DNA of 60,741 nt from Alphaproteobacteria bacterium (GTDB taxonomy: Bacteria > Pseudomonadota > Alphaproteobacteria > UBA6615). Location: positions 1 to 60,741 of the forward strand of contig JAJFJA010000072.1 in assembly GCA_021774445.1 (NCBI GenBank). Reading direction: 5' to 3'. The stretch's first letter is position 1. Every line of letters starts with the position of its first letter. The position numbers and the translations under genes were made by a program. The notes beneath the pieces were generated by a model, which worked only from the letters and a program-made list of their open reading frames with translations, ran no database searches and was not told where the DNA came from. Below, in pieces: positions 1-8,609 of the stretch.

Positions 1-375
1 CCGCTCGATCTTCTGCAGCGCGTTGGGGTCGTTTTGTGCGAGAAACTGCTGGCAGATGTTGACCGGCACCAGCGCCCGCAGAGATTGGATGTCGCCTGGA
101 TCCGGGGGGTGATCCGGGTGAAGCGCGAAGATCTGGAGTTCGTGGCTCATCTCTGCGGAGTGTTTGGTCGCCGAACGGGCGCCAGGGATGTCGCGCAGGT
201 GGACTAGGCTGACGAAGTACCAGTCCCAGAGCGGGTGATAACCGGGGGCACGCATGAGCCATTGGCCCAAGCACGCATTATGTGACGGTGTCTTTGGCTC
301 GACAGGAATCGTCCATAGGCGGGCGTGGGGCCAGACGTGATCAGGCGCGGTGTCGCGAGTACTGGCTTTGGTCAA
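1..375 (-). CDS. Hypothetical protein, 3' end cut by window edge
   Basis: An open frame on the minus strand runs off the left edge. It has no upstream in-frame stop until about 403. I chose the TTG at 373-375 because a GGAG motif lies 8 nt upstream on the coding strand; an ATG at 255 is the fallback. The visible 125 residues are rich in Trp, His and Pro (for example RAPGYHPLWDWY, HELQIFALHPDHPPDP). I do not recognise a family. It lies on the far side of the tRNA-Met fragment at 531-581, so it may be cargo of an integrated element. Confidence 0.6.
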   Translation of the reverse strand, partial: MTKASTRDTAPDHVWPHARLWTIPVEPKTPSHNACLGQWLMRAPGYHPLWDWYFVSLVHLRDIPGARSATKHSAEMSHELQIFALHPDHPPDPGDIQSLRALVPVNICQQFLAQNDPNALQKIER

Positions 376-530
376 TTGTCTATCTCCACACAGCAGTAGG
401 AACTAGGCATGAACAAAGTGTGCCGGCTTTTGTGCCGGATCACTCCGCGTACGCTGACCGACAAATCCATCATTGCCGGCTGTGAATCCGCAGAAACCTA
501 CGGTTTTTCTAGTGTGTGGAGAGGCGGACG

Positions 531-581
531 AGCGGAATCATAATCCGCGTGTCGGGGGTTCAAGTCCCTCCTCCGCTACCA
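531..581 (+). tRNA. 3' fragment of tRNA-Met (CAT), probable att site
   Basis: The sequence shows an anticodon stem GCGGA/TCCGC closing a 7-nt loop with anticodon CAT. It is followed by variable loop GTGTC, a T arm with TTCAAGT loop, a 3' acceptor strand CTCCGCT and ACCA. The 5' acceptor and D arm are absent: only about 8 nt separate the would-be positions 9 and 27, so no D arm can form. It is therefore a truncated copy rather than a working tRNA. 3' tRNA ends are the classic crossover sequence left by tyrosine-integrase elements, so I read it as one attachment junction, with the element to the left. Confidence 0.75.
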
Positions 582-904
582 ATCTTTTCAAACACTTACG
601 ATACAGCTCACAAACCTTAGGAACGCTCTAGGAACTTCTCTAGGCATGTTAGACCGCGTTTCGGGCTGAGGCGCTCAGAACATGGTGTGCTAGTGGAGAT
701 TCGGCAAGAGTCATGATGAACACTGCTCATACATTCCTGTCCGTCAACCAGACCCTTTTGGCCATACGGCTAAGACCGAGAGTCACGTGGTCGTGCATGT
801 GCGGCCCAAGGTACGTTGGCGCTGCGGAGCGGCGCGTTCATCCGAATAATGACCGCCGATTCTAATGCAACGGCGTGTCATAGGATCACTGGAGTAGCAC
901 TGCA

Positions 905-1035
905 TTAATATGCCGCGTCTTCAAAGAGGCCTTCGGGCAGGTTAGCCAGCCCAGTTTTCAGAACATCTTGGTGCTCCTTCAGCAGCGCAATTGCAAATCG
1001 TCTGAGGAAATGAGGGCCTGGAGTCAGAACCTTGG
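905..1035 (-). pseudogene. Possible C-terminal gene remnant
   Basis: On the minus strand, about 45 codons end at a TAA (905-907) and read as ordinary protein, including LRRFAIALLKEHQDVLKTGL. The frame is closed upstream by a stop near 1050. There is no plausible start, so if coding it is a relic. The family is not recognised. Confidence 0.25.
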
Positions 1036-1161
1036 ACAATGGTGCTGACTACATTGACATCCTATGGTTTGGTTCAGCCAATGTGGCGAGTCGAGATCAT
1101 CTACTCGCTTGGAGAGCGGTCGACGTCAGAATCCAAGTTTGTTGTCCGGTTGCAAAATATT

Positions 1162-1413
1162 CTACGCGCTCTCGAGGATCAGTTCGGGCGCGAGACCGGC
1201 CATTCCCTTCACTACCGGATCACTCGCCATGTGGCAGTTAAGACAGTTTTTGGCGTGTAGTGCTCCCGAGCCAATCAACGGCACCGAAACTCGGATGACC
1301 TGGGCCCACGTCCACCTGGCTGCTCTCCCGGTCGCTTTGGCCTCGATTTCAACCGAACTTGCGACCTGACCACTGACATCCTGAGATAGAGCTCGACAGA
1401 TCTTCCGTCGCAC
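1162..1413 (-). pseudogene. Possible remnant with a heme-binding CXXCH motif
   Basis: An 83-codon frame contains IRVSVPLIGSG followed about 6 residues later by CLNCH. An 'XVPL...C-x2-C-H' pattern is typical of heme-containing sensory domains found in some chemotaxis receptors. The piece has no downstream transducer domain and overlaps other short frames, so it is at best a decayed fragment of a larger gene. Confidence 0.25.
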
Positions 1414-1691
1414 CCCAAGACGGTTTTCATATTGGTGGAGCGACTTCCGAGGTCGTAGCCGCTGCGGACGATTGAGCCCGGGGTTCTTCCGCCGTTGCCG
1501 ATATGGTTCCGCCGTCGTCTGCCTCTCGCTGGAGACGGAGGACGCGCGGCCGGCAACCCCCTGAATTTCGTTGCAGGCTTCAGGGAGCTCAGGTCGTACA
1601 ATGGATAAAACACAACTTTATTCCGCTATATGGAAAAATTTATCGTCTATAAGAGAAATATCGTTTGATTTCCTTTTCAGGAAAGGGTAGC

Positions 1692-2033
1692 GTGCAAATC
1701 ATGGAAATGATGCAAATTGGTCAACGCCCTACTTCTGGTCGCCCTTCCGCGGAGCAAGTCGCCGAGGCCTTGACCGCACTCTATGACACGCCCTTCAGCG
1801 GTCGAGAGCGGGGGCGATTTCGCATATCCCGCAAACTATTGCGTCAACTTGCCGGTCGGCAAAGGCTGCCATCGGGGTTGCTCGACCAGGTCACCGAGGA
1901 GCTCTTCGAGAAGGGTCTCATTTTCGTCGACATGGAGAGCTATTTCGTTCTACTCGAGCAGCGGCTCTTCCGCAGTTACCGACGGGTACCAGCATCTGTA
2001 ATGGACAGCATTGCATCCTCGGAAACGGCCTAG
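1692..2033 (+). CDS. Small hypothetical protein at the head of the RimK cluster
   Basis: A 113-residue soluble protein if started at the GTG at 1692, which has AGGAAAGGG just upstream. ATG at 1701 and TTG at 1665 are alternatives. The middle (RFRISRKLLRQLAGRQRLPSG, then LLDQVTEELFEKGLIFVDME) looks like a compact helical, possibly winged-helix fold, but I do not recognise a family. It ends 23 nt before the protease/RimK pair on the same strand and is probably co-transcribed with them. An AT-rich stretch before it is the likely promoter region. Confidence 0.6.
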   Translation: MQIMEMMQIGQRPTSGRPSAEQVAEALTALYDTPFSGRERGRFRISRKLLRQLAGRQRLPSGLLDQVTEELFEKGLIFVDMESYFVLLEQRLFRSYRRVPASVMDSIASSETA

Positions 2034-2056
2034 CCGGCCGCCCGTTCGCTGCTTAG

Positions 2057-2557
2057 ATGAGTACCCTCTTGAAGAGCCCGCTCTTGATTGGCGGCTGGCG
2101 TGAGTGGATCGCGCTTCCTGGCCTGGGTATTGAGCGGATTAAGGCGAAACTCGACACCGGCGCACGGACATCGGCGCTTCATGCCTACAACATGCAACCG
2201 GTGAGCATCGATGGCGTTCAGCACGTTCGCTTTTCCGTCCACCCGATACAGAGGCACCGTCACCCAGCCGTCGCCTGCCAGGCGCCGCTCGTCGACGAGC
2301 GCGTTATTACCAGTTCGAGTGGCAAGCCTGAGCATCGCTACGTCATCGAAACGCTATTGCGGCTTGGTGATGAAGAATGGCCCATCGAAGTTAGTCTCAC
2401 CAACCGGGACGAAATGAGCTTCCGTATGCTGTTGGGTCGTCAGGCCCTCCGCCGGCGAATCCTCGTCGACCCGGGCAGCTCGTACCGTTTGAGCCGAGCG
2501 CTTCGGCCTTTTCGCAAGAAACGGCCGACATTTTCAAGCAAGGAGAAAGCACAATGA
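2057..2557 (+). CDS. rimB: Retropepsin-like protease, RimK-associated (RimB/DUF785 type)
   Basis: 166 aa. The N-terminal half carries the retropepsin signature LDTGARTSAL (D33-T34-G35), and a conserved MLLGRQAL block lies near residue 120, as in the 'ATP-dependent zinc protease' (PF05618) family. Members are commonly encoded beside rimK; in Pseudomonas the partner protease acts on RimK-made glutamate tails. The stop overlaps the rimK start (ATGA, 2554-2557), implying translational coupling. The substrate is inferred from context; the aspartic protease motif is seen directly. Confidence 0.88.
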   Translation: MSTLLKSPLLIGGWREWIALPGLGIERIKAKLDTGARTSALHAYNMQPVSIDGVQHVRFSVHPIQRHRHPAVACQAPLVDERVITSSSGKPEHRYVIETLLRLGDEEWPIEVSLTNRDEMSFRMLLGRQALRRRILVDPGSSYRLSRALRPFRKKRPTFSSKEKAQ

Positions 2558-3459
2558 AGATCGCCATGATGGCCCGTAATCCGAACCTTTATTCGCACAA
2601 GCGGCTGGTCGAGGCTGCCGAGCAACGGGGGCACACGATGGAGGTCATCGACACGCTGCGCGTGTACCTCAACGTTGCATCGCATCGGCCAGAGTTGCGG
2701 TACAAGGGTGAAAAACTTGAAGGATTTGACGCCGTAATACCGCGTATCGGCGCCTCAGTTACCTTTTTTGGTACGGCGGTCCTGCGCCAGTTTGAGGTTA
2801 TGGGCGTCTATCCTCTCAACGAGTCGGTGGCGATCAGTCGATCGCGTGACAAGCTTCGCAGCTTGCAATTACTGGCCCGCCAGGGAATCGGCTTGCCGGT
2901 CTCCGTGTTTGCCCATGCCACCAGTCAAGCCGAGGACATCTTGGACATTATTGGCGGCACGCCGGTCGTGATCAAACTGTTGGAGGGTACACAAGGGATC
3001 GGCGTTGTGCTTGGCGAAACACCCGCAGCAGCGAAAAGCATGATCCAGGCCTTCGGCGGGTTGCGCGCCAATATATTAGTGCAGGAGTTCATCAAGGAAG
3101 CCGGCGGTACCGACGTTCGGTGCCTTGTTGTTGGTGACAAAGTTGTCGCGTCAATGATGCGTACCGGTGCGGAGGGAGATTTTCGATCGAACCTGCACCG
3201 CGGTGGATCCGCCGAAAAGATCAAGATCACGCCGGAGGAACGGTCGACGGCCGTGCGCTCCGCCAACATTATGGGTCTCAATGTCTGCGGCGTCGATATG
3301 TTACGCGCCAATCATGGGCCTGTCGTGATGGAAGTGAACTCGACGCCGGGGCTCGAAGGTGTCGAGAAGGCAACCGGCATCGATGTCGCTGGCAAGATCA
3401 TCGAATTCATGGAGAAGAATGCTCGGCCGAACCGCACCAAAACACGTGGTCGCGGTTAG
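2554..3459 (+). CDS. rimK: RimK-type L-glutamate ligase (ATP-grasp)
   Basis: 301 aa, the usual RimK length. The start MKIAMMARNPNLYSHKRL is typical of the family. The ATP-grasp core includes PVVIKLLEGTQGIGVVL (near residue 140), FIKEAGGTDVRCLVVG (about 180) and the Mg-binding segment VVMEVNSTPGLEGVE near 265. RimK adds glutamates to the C-terminus of ribosomal protein S6 and can make poly-glutamate. It is coupled to the upstream protease by a 4-nt overlap. With the aspartoacylase-like hydrolase at 6488 it forms a RimK/protease/AstE association seen in many proteobacteria. Confidence 0.93.
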   Translation: MKIAMMARNPNLYSHKRLVEAAEQRGHTMEVIDTLRVYLNVASHRPELRYKGEKLEGFDAVIPRIGASVTFFGTAVLRQFEVMGVYPLNESVAISRSRDKLRSLQLLARQGIGLPVSVFAHATSQAEDILDIIGGTPVVIKLLEGTQGIGVVLGETPAAAKSMIQAFGGLRANILVQEFIKEAGGTDVRCLVVGDKVVASMMRTGAEGDFRSNLHRGGSAEKIKITPEERSTAVRSANIMGLNVCGVDMLRANHGPVVMEVNSTPGLEGVEKATGIDVAGKIIEFMEKNARPNRTKTRGRG

Positions 3460-3509
3460 TGATGTTGACGTGAAACGTCCTACCGGCTTGGCAATGAAGG
3501 AGTGATGTG

Positions 3510-4349
3510 GTGGAAGGTGTGTCAGTCTGGCTGCAAGAGCTAACCCGCGCAGCCTCGGCGATACTCGGCGATTTCGTCGAGTATCTCCCGTCCCTGCTAG
3601 GTGCCATTCTGATCCTCGCCGTCGGCTGGTTGATTGCCCGGTTTACGCGTTCTATCGGGGTGCGCAGCGCCTATTGGGCCAATGGGGTTCTAGAGGCCCG
3701 TGTAGGGCGCGAACGTGCCCGCCACTTGCGGCTGTCAGAGACTGCCATCCGGCTCCTGGGTAACGTGCTGTTCTGGCTCATCATTCTGTTCTTCATTACC
3801 TCGGCGACGCGAATCCTCGGCCTTGTTGTCTTCTCGGCCTGGCTCGACCGTGTCGTCGTCTACTTGCCGACTTTGCTTGCTGGCGGCCTTATCATCGTCG
3901 TTGGCCTGGTTATTAGTTCCCTGGCGCGCGATCTGACGGCGGCTGGGATCGCCTCGGCAGGGCTGACCCATGCGGAGCTTTTTGGCCGCGGCGTGCAACT
4001 TGCAATTTTGGTGACTGCACTCGTTCTAGGTATCAATCAAGTCGGTATTGATATCTCGCTACTGGTCACGTTGATCGTCATCTTGGTTGGTGCCGTTGTC
4101 GGCAGCATGGCGCTGGCCTTTGCTCTCGGCGCCGGTGGATTGGTTTCCAACCTGATTGGCGCGCACTATCTACGGCAGCACTACCGTACTGGCCAGCGCG
4201 CACGTTTGGGTGGTGTTGAGGGCGAGATCGTCGATTTGACCCCGGTGAGCGTCGTCTTGGAGACCGAAGGCGGTCGCGCAATCATCCCGGCGCGCATCTT
4301 TAGCGAGGAGACGACATTGCTCCTTGCGGACGGAGATGGCCATGACTAA
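3510..4349 (+). CDS. Mechanosensitive-channel-like membrane protein
   Basis: About 279 aa. AAGGAG at 3497-3502 precedes tandem GTG codons at 3507 and 3510; the second has the better spacing. Four or five hydrophobic segments are visible (residues about 25-45, 85-105, 115-140, 165-180, 190-215). Two repeats of the 'LP...GG.LI..VG.LI' conserved TM helix type occur, followed by a short beta-rich tail (LGGVEGEIVDLTPVSVVLET) resembling the MscS beta domain without the usual C-terminal vestibule. This fits small MscS-related proteins of the CmpX kind. It overlaps the next gene by 8 nt. Confidence 0.75.
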   Translation: MEGVSVWLQELTRAASAILGDFVEYLPSLLGAILILAVGWLIARFTRSIGVRSAYWANGVLEARVGRERARHLRLSETAIRLLGNVLFWLIILFFITSATRILGLVVFSAWLDRVVVYLPTLLAGGLIIVVGLVISSLARDLTAAGIASAGLTHAELFGRGVQLAILVTALVLGINQVGIDISLLVTLIVILVGAVVGSMALAFALGAGGLVSNLIGAHYLRQHYRTGQRARLGGVEGEIVDLTPVSVVLETEGGRAIIPARIFSEETTLLLADGDGHD

Positions 4350-5181
4350 GGCGGTCGAGTTCAGCCTGGCGTATTTGGAGGCGCACCCGGCCGGCGCGGC
4401 CCGGGTGTTTGAGGAAATTACGCCCTCTAGTGGTGCCGAGTTTGCGGAACAGGTGCCGGCCGAACTTCTCGCACCCGCGCTGGCCCAAATGGACGTCAGT
4501 GGTGCAGTTGATATTCTTGTGAGGTGTTCGGCAACAACGACCGCCGAAATCCTAACTCAAATGGCGCCGAACGCTCGCGCGATCCTGTTGCGCGCTCTAC
4601 CAATGGCCACAAAGGACGGAATTTTTGCGGCTCTGCCTCGCCGCGAGGCCGCAACCTTGCGACGTTATCTCTCCTACGATCCAGGGACCGCTGGCGCCTG
4701 GATGACCGCGCCGAAAGCGGTCACCCAGGCGGATATGACGGTTGCGCAGTCGCTGCAGCGACTGCGCAAACTGCGCGAGAAGCCAGGGACGCGACTCTTT
4801 GTCGTTGGCCAAGACAAGAAACTAAGCGGCACGGTCGATGTCGACGCCCTGCTGGTCGCCGACGACAACGAAATTGTGGCCAGCCTGATGCAGGCGGATC
4901 CAGTAGTCATTTCACCCCACACGCCCTTGGCTTCCGCGGTCCGATTGGAAGCATGGGATACTTCCCTGGTGTTGCCGGTCACCGACAAGTCTGGTCGCCT
5001 GCTCGGCGTGCTCTCCTTCGACGACGTGCGGGACGGCTTGGCGACTGACCGCGGCGGCGACGCACCAAAGAGCGCAGCGATGTTGTTCCAGGTTGGCGAG
5101 GCCCTAATGGTTAGCCTCACCGGCGTACTTCAGGCAGCTGCCTCTACGCCAGCCACCCGAATTGGTGGAGATATCACATGA
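4342..5181 (+). CDS. Soluble MgtE-like N-domain/CBS protein
   Basis: 279 aa from ATG 4342 (GGAG 6 nt upstream), preferred over the TTG at 4324. Residues about 40-130 are the helical MgtE N-domain (TTAEILTQMAPNARAILLRAL, then YDPGTAGAWMT). Residues about 135-245 are a CBS pair (MTVAQSLQRLRK, LPVTDKSGRLLGVLSFDDV). No membrane helices follow, so this is the Mg-sensing cytosolic half of an MgtE without its channel. It overlaps the true mgtE by 4 nt. It may form hetero-dimers with that transporter or sense Mg2+ separately; both ideas are inference. Confidence 0.85.
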   Translation: MTKAVEFSLAYLEAHPAGAARVFEEITPSSGAEFAEQVPAELLAPALAQMDVSGAVDILVRCSATTTAEILTQMAPNARAILLRALPMATKDGIFAALPRREAATLRRYLSYDPGTAGAWMTAPKAVTQADMTVAQSLQRLRKLREKPGTRLFVVGQDKKLSGTVDVDALLVADDNEIVASLMQADPVVISPHTPLASAVRLEAWDTSLVLPVTDKSGRLLGVLSFDDVRDGLATDRGGDAPKSAAMLFQVGEALMVSLTGVLQAAASTPATRIGGDIT

Positions 5182-6485
5182 GCGACAGCGCGGGCCGGGT
5201 CGTGCAGGCCCTAAATCGCGCCTTTATTAGAGATCATCCGCTGCGCGCAGCCAAACGCATTGAGGCGATACCCGTAGAGGACGTGATTGAGATTCTCGCT
5301 GGTCAGCCCGCCGACGCCGCCGTGCCCTTGTTCAGTTGGCTGACGCCGGACGTCGCCAGCAACCTGATCACGCATCTCCCGCCCGCGACGGCAAATGAGA
5401 TACTCGAGACGCTCAGCCCAAACTTGGCGCTGACCCTGCTGGGACAATTCGAAGACACCGAGCGGTCGCAGCGTCTCGCAGCGCTGCGGCCCAATATACG
5501 GCGCGAACTCGAAGGACTCATGCTGTACCCGGACGGCAGTGCCGGCCGTCTGATGGATACGAATATCGATATCTTCCGGCCTGACATGACTGTTTCCCAG
5601 GCGATTGACCGGCTGCGCAAATCACGCATTCGCGGCCGGCAGTCGCTCTACCTCGTCGACGATGGTAACCGTTTGACCGCCCGGGTCGCCATGCAGGACC
5701 TGGCTGTTGCGGATCCCGACCAGCCGCTACGCGACATTGCTGAACCGGCGACGGTGCGCGTTCGCGACATAGCACCGCGGGAGGAGGTTGTCGAAATCCT
5801 TGAGCGCTCGCGTTTGCCCAGTATTCCTGTGGTCGACCTGGATGATCGCCTGGTTGGCGTCGTGCGTTACGCAGCCCTGGTTGCCGCGCTCGAAGAAACC
5901 GCAAGCGGTGTCATGCAAACGATGGTTGGCGCCAGCAAGGACGAACGAGCTCTCTCCAAGGCGACGTTCGCGGTGCTCAAGCGCCAGCCTTGGCTGCAAA
6001 TAAACCTTCTGACGGCATTTCTCGCAGCCGCCGTCGTCGGCTTGTTCCAGAACACGATCGCCGAGGTGACGGCGCTTGCGGTTCTGCTGCCGGTCGTCGC
6101 CGGTCAATCGGGCAACGCCGGCGCCCAGGCCCTTGCCGTAACCATGCGTGGTCTTGCCCTGCGCGAGATTACGGTACGCCATTGGTTGCCGGTGACCGTT
6201 AAGGAAATCAGTGTCGGGTTCATGAACGGGATCGCTATTGCAGTCACCTGCGGCATCGGTGTCTTTATTTGGAGCGGTTCAGTTGGTTTGATGGCTGTCA
6301 TCGCTTCGTCAATGGTACTGGCCATGATCGCTGCCGGCTTCGCCGGCGCTATCGTGCCGATCGTCCTGAAGCGGCTCGGTCAGGATCCCGCGCAATCGTC
6401 CTCCATTGTCCTGACTACGGTCACCGACGTCGCGGGTTTTTTCTCCTTTCTCGGCATTGCCACCATCCTACGGAGTATCCTTTAA
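5178..6485 (+). CDS. mgtE: Magnesium transporter MgtE
   Basis: 435 aa with the full family layout: N-domain (about 1-125; LPPATANEILETLSP), CBS pair (about 130-250; LPSIPVVDLDDRLVGVV), plug-like linker, then about five membrane helices from residue 275. The conserved segment VLLPVVAGQSGNAGAQALAV lies at the first pore helices. It would act as a Mg2+-gated Mg2+ channel in the inner membrane. The CBS/N part is a diverged relative of the preceding gene, suggesting local duplication followed by loss of the pore in one copy. Confidence 0.93.
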   Translation: MSDSAGRVVQALNRAFIRDHPLRAAKRIEAIPVEDVIEILAGQPADAAVPLFSWLTPDVASNLITHLPPATANEILETLSPNLALTLLGQFEDTERSQRLAALRPNIRRELEGLMLYPDGSAGRLMDTNIDIFRPDMTVSQAIDRLRKSRIRGRQSLYLVDDGNRLTARVAMQDLAVADPDQPLRDIAEPATVRVRDIAPREEVVEILERSRLPSIPVVDLDDRLVGVVRYAALVAALEETASGVMQTMVGASKDERALSKATFAVLKRQPWLQINLLTAFLAAAVVGLFQNTIAEVTALAVLLPVVAGQSGNAGAQALAVTMRGLALREITVRHWLPVTVKEISVGFMNGIAIAVTCGIGVFIWSGSVGLMAVIASSMVLAMIAAGFAGAIVPIVLKRLGQDPAQSSSIVLTTVTDVAGFFSFLGIATILRSIL

Positions 6486-6487
6486 CC

Positions 6488-7600
6488 ATGTCGCCGAACA
6501 GCGCAAAGCTCAAGGTCGAAAAGACCAAGGTCCGCTCGAAGGGGCGGGCGAAGCGTCTGCCGATTACCCTCGGTGGCGTCGAGATCATGCCGGGCAGCGA
6601 AATCGCCATCGACATGCGCATTACCGACCTGTCAACCCATACGCCTGTAACCATGCCTGTACGAATCACACATGGGCGCAGGGACGGGCCTCGGCTCTTC
6701 GTCAGCGCGGCTTTGCATGGCGATGAGATTAGCGGGGTCGAAATCATCCGGCGCGTGGCGCAACTCGACGTCTGCGATCATATCCGCGGCACCTTGATAG
6801 TCGTCCCAATTGTCAACATCATGGGGTTTGTCACTCAGTCGCGATACTTACCGGATCGACGCGACCTCAACCGATCCTTTCCCGGCTCTGCCGGCGGCTC
6901 CATGGCAGCGCGCCTGGCCCATCTGTTTTTGGATGAGATTGTCAGTAAATCGACCCACGGGATCGATCTGCACACCGGCGCTCTGCACCGCGACAACTTC
7001 CCGCAGATACGGGCTAATCTCGACGATCCCGTGGCCGACCAACTGGCCCGTGCCTTCGGCGTGCCGGTGATGATCAATACCGGCTTCCGCGAGGGCAGTC
7101 TACGCGAAGCGGCGGCGCGGAGAAACGTGCCAGTCATCGTTTATGAAGCAGGTGAGGCTCTGCGCTTCTCCGAACCCTGTATTCGCGCCGGTGTTAAAGG
7201 CATTGTGCGTGTCATGCGTGCAATTGGCATGCTCCCCCCGTCGCGCCGCACTGCGCCTCCTAAGTCCCTTGTAATCCGGTCGAGCTCTTGGGTGCGGGCG
7301 GCGCAAAGCGGCCTCCTCCGCGCGACGGTCGCACTCGGTAGCCAAGTCGGCGCCGGTCAGCCTTTGGGGGTCATCGCCGATCCCTTGGGCGAAAACGAGA
7401 CCGAGGTGCAAAGCCCCGCCGATGGCGTCGTCATCGGACGCACCAACCTTCCGCTTGTGCAGGAGGGTGATGCGCTTTTTCACATAGCCCGGCACGAAGG
7501 AACCCAGGTCGTCGCAAGGACGTTGGACGACTTCGAACATGACGCCGCCTTTATCGAGGGCACCACATCGGAGCTCGCGGAACAGCCACCGATTGTCTAA
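6488..7600 (+). CDS. Succinylglutamate desuccinylase/aspartoacylase family Zn hydrolase
   Basis: 370 aa from ATG 6488, 2 nt after mgtE; an upstream in-frame extension inside mgtE is rejected. Zn-ligand pattern of M14-type AstE/ASPA enzymes: H77 and E80 in ALHGDE, H161 in GIDLHTG, with RDLNRSFPG between. The C-terminal part (about 255-350) looks like a barrel-sandwich/biotinyl-like fold (VALGSQVGAGQPLGVIADP). The family removes acyl or amino-acyl groups from glutamate or aspartate. Clustering with RimK and its protease suggests a role in trimming glutamate modifications, but that substrate is inference. Confidence 0.87.
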   Translation: MSPNSAKLKVEKTKVRSKGRAKRLPITLGGVEIMPGSEIAIDMRITDLSTHTPVTMPVRITHGRRDGPRLFVSAALHGDEISGVEIIRRVAQLDVCDHIRGTLIVVPIVNIMGFVTQSRYLPDRRDLNRSFPGSAGGSMAARLAHLFLDEIVSKSTHGIDLHTGALHRDNFPQIRANLDDPVADQLARAFGVPVMINTGFREGSLREAAARRNVPVIVYEAGEALRFSEPCIRAGVKGIVRVMRAIGMLPPSRRTAPPKSLVIRSSSWVRAAQSGLLRATVALGSQVGAGQPLGVIADPLGENETEVQSPADGVVIGRTNLPLVQEGDALFHIARHEGTQVVARTLDDFEHDAAFIEGTTSELAEQPPIV

Positions 7601-7624
7601 GCCGCGTTCCGGGGAGAGGGTACA

Positions 7625-8599
7625 ATGGCCAATGAAGATGGTCTGATTTACGGGTATCTATTAGATGGCACCGGCGGCGGGCGGGCGCTCGACTGGGCCG
7701 GCGTGCGATCGTGGCGCCCGGGCGAGGGCCTGCTGTGGGTCCATCTTCACCGTACCGGCACCGAAACCGAGCAATGGCTGCGAGATGACGCCGCGATCGA
7801 TCCGGTGGTTTTGCAGACACTGATGGCCGACGAAACCCGTCCTCGCGCGCTGCATGTCCAGGACGCGCTACTTGTTATCTTGCGAGGAGTCAATCTCAAC
7901 CCCGGTGCGAATCCGGACGACATGGTCGCAATCCGCCTTTGGATCGATAGCGAACGCATCATCACCATTCGCCGCCGACGATTGATGGCTATCAACGATA
8001 TTGCGGCGGACCTTGCGGCCGGCCATGGCCCCAAACGGCCGGGGGAATTTCTCGTGACGCTAACCGACCGCCTCATCGAGCGTATGGGCCCTGTTATCGA
8101 GGCATTGGACGACCAGCTCGACGAGTTGGAGAATGAAATCCCAGCTGCCCGGACCGGAGAACTGCGATCCAAACTTGCGGATTCGCGCCAGAAAGCGATT
8201 GCGCTGCGACGTTACGTGTCGCCGCAGCGGGACGCCATGTCGCGTCTGCACGCCGAGACCGTGAGCTGGCTGCAAGACGTCGACCGTGCCTATTTGCGCG
8301 AGATCGCCGACCGCACGACACGCTATGTGGAGGACTTGGAATCGGCGCGCGAGCGGGCCGCCGTTACTCAAGATGAGCTTGCTGGCCGGCTCGCCGAGCA
8401 GATGAACAAGACTATGTATATGCTTACGCTAGTCGCCTCAATCCTGCTGCCACCGAGTTTGTTGACCGGCCTGCTGGGCATCAATGTTGGTGGCATGCCC
8501 GGTGTCGACAGCCCAATCGCGTTTACTCTGGTTGTGATCGCTATTCTTGCACTCGCGGCATTCGAAGTATGGCTCTTGAAACGTCTGCGCTGGCTCTAG
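7625..8599 (+). CDS. zntB: ZntB-like CorA-family metal transporter
   Basis: 324 aa. A long soluble N-terminal domain with coiled-coil helices (about 130-260) is followed by two C-terminal membrane helices. The pore loop reads LLGINVGGMPG; GIN in place of the CorA GMN is typical of the ZntB branch. A GGGGAGAGGG-type ribosome site precedes ATG 7625. It probably moves Zn2+ (ZntB is proton-coupled) or another divalent cation across the inner membrane. It lies in the same run as mgtE and the two channel genes. Confidence 0.87.
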   Translation: MANEDGLIYGYLLDGTGGGRALDWAGVRSWRPGEGLLWVHLHRTGTETEQWLRDDAAIDPVVLQTLMADETRPRALHVQDALLVILRGVNLNPGANPDDMVAIRLWIDSERIITIRRRRLMAINDIAADLAAGHGPKRPGEFLVTLTDRLIERMGPVIEALDDQLDELENEIPAARTGELRSKLADSRQKAIALRRYVSPQRDAMSRLHAETVSWLQDVDRAYLREIADRTTRYVEDLESARERAAVTQDELAGRLAEQMNKTMYMLTLVASILLPPSLLTGLLGINVGGMPGVDSPIAFTLVVIAILALAAFEVWLLKRLRWL

Positions 8600-8609
8600 G
8601 AGAGGTTGT

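Larger units (their letters stand above)
582..1664. other. Degraded region without an intact gene
   Basis: About 1.1 kb between the tRNA fragment and the first intact gene. No frame has both a credible start and conserved length. Two minus-strand stretches (905-1035 and 1162-1413) read like protein remnants and are listed separately. The last 50 bases (about 1612-1664) are AT-rich and probably hold the promoter of the gene starting near 1692. Confidence 0.5.

Noticed and set aside
408..543. 45-codon plus-strand frame resembling an integrase N-terminus, ending inside the tRNA fragment
   Set aside because: The similarity rests on a few residues (RTLTDKSI) and the peptide is too short; mentioned only as context for the att site.
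531..581. Functional tRNA-Met
   Set aside because: There is no room for a D arm, and the 5' acceptor cannot be found in the preceding bases.
1039..1260. 73-codon plus-strand frame
   Set aside because: No ribosome site and no recognisable family, and it overlaps a minus-strand remnant; the region looks degraded.
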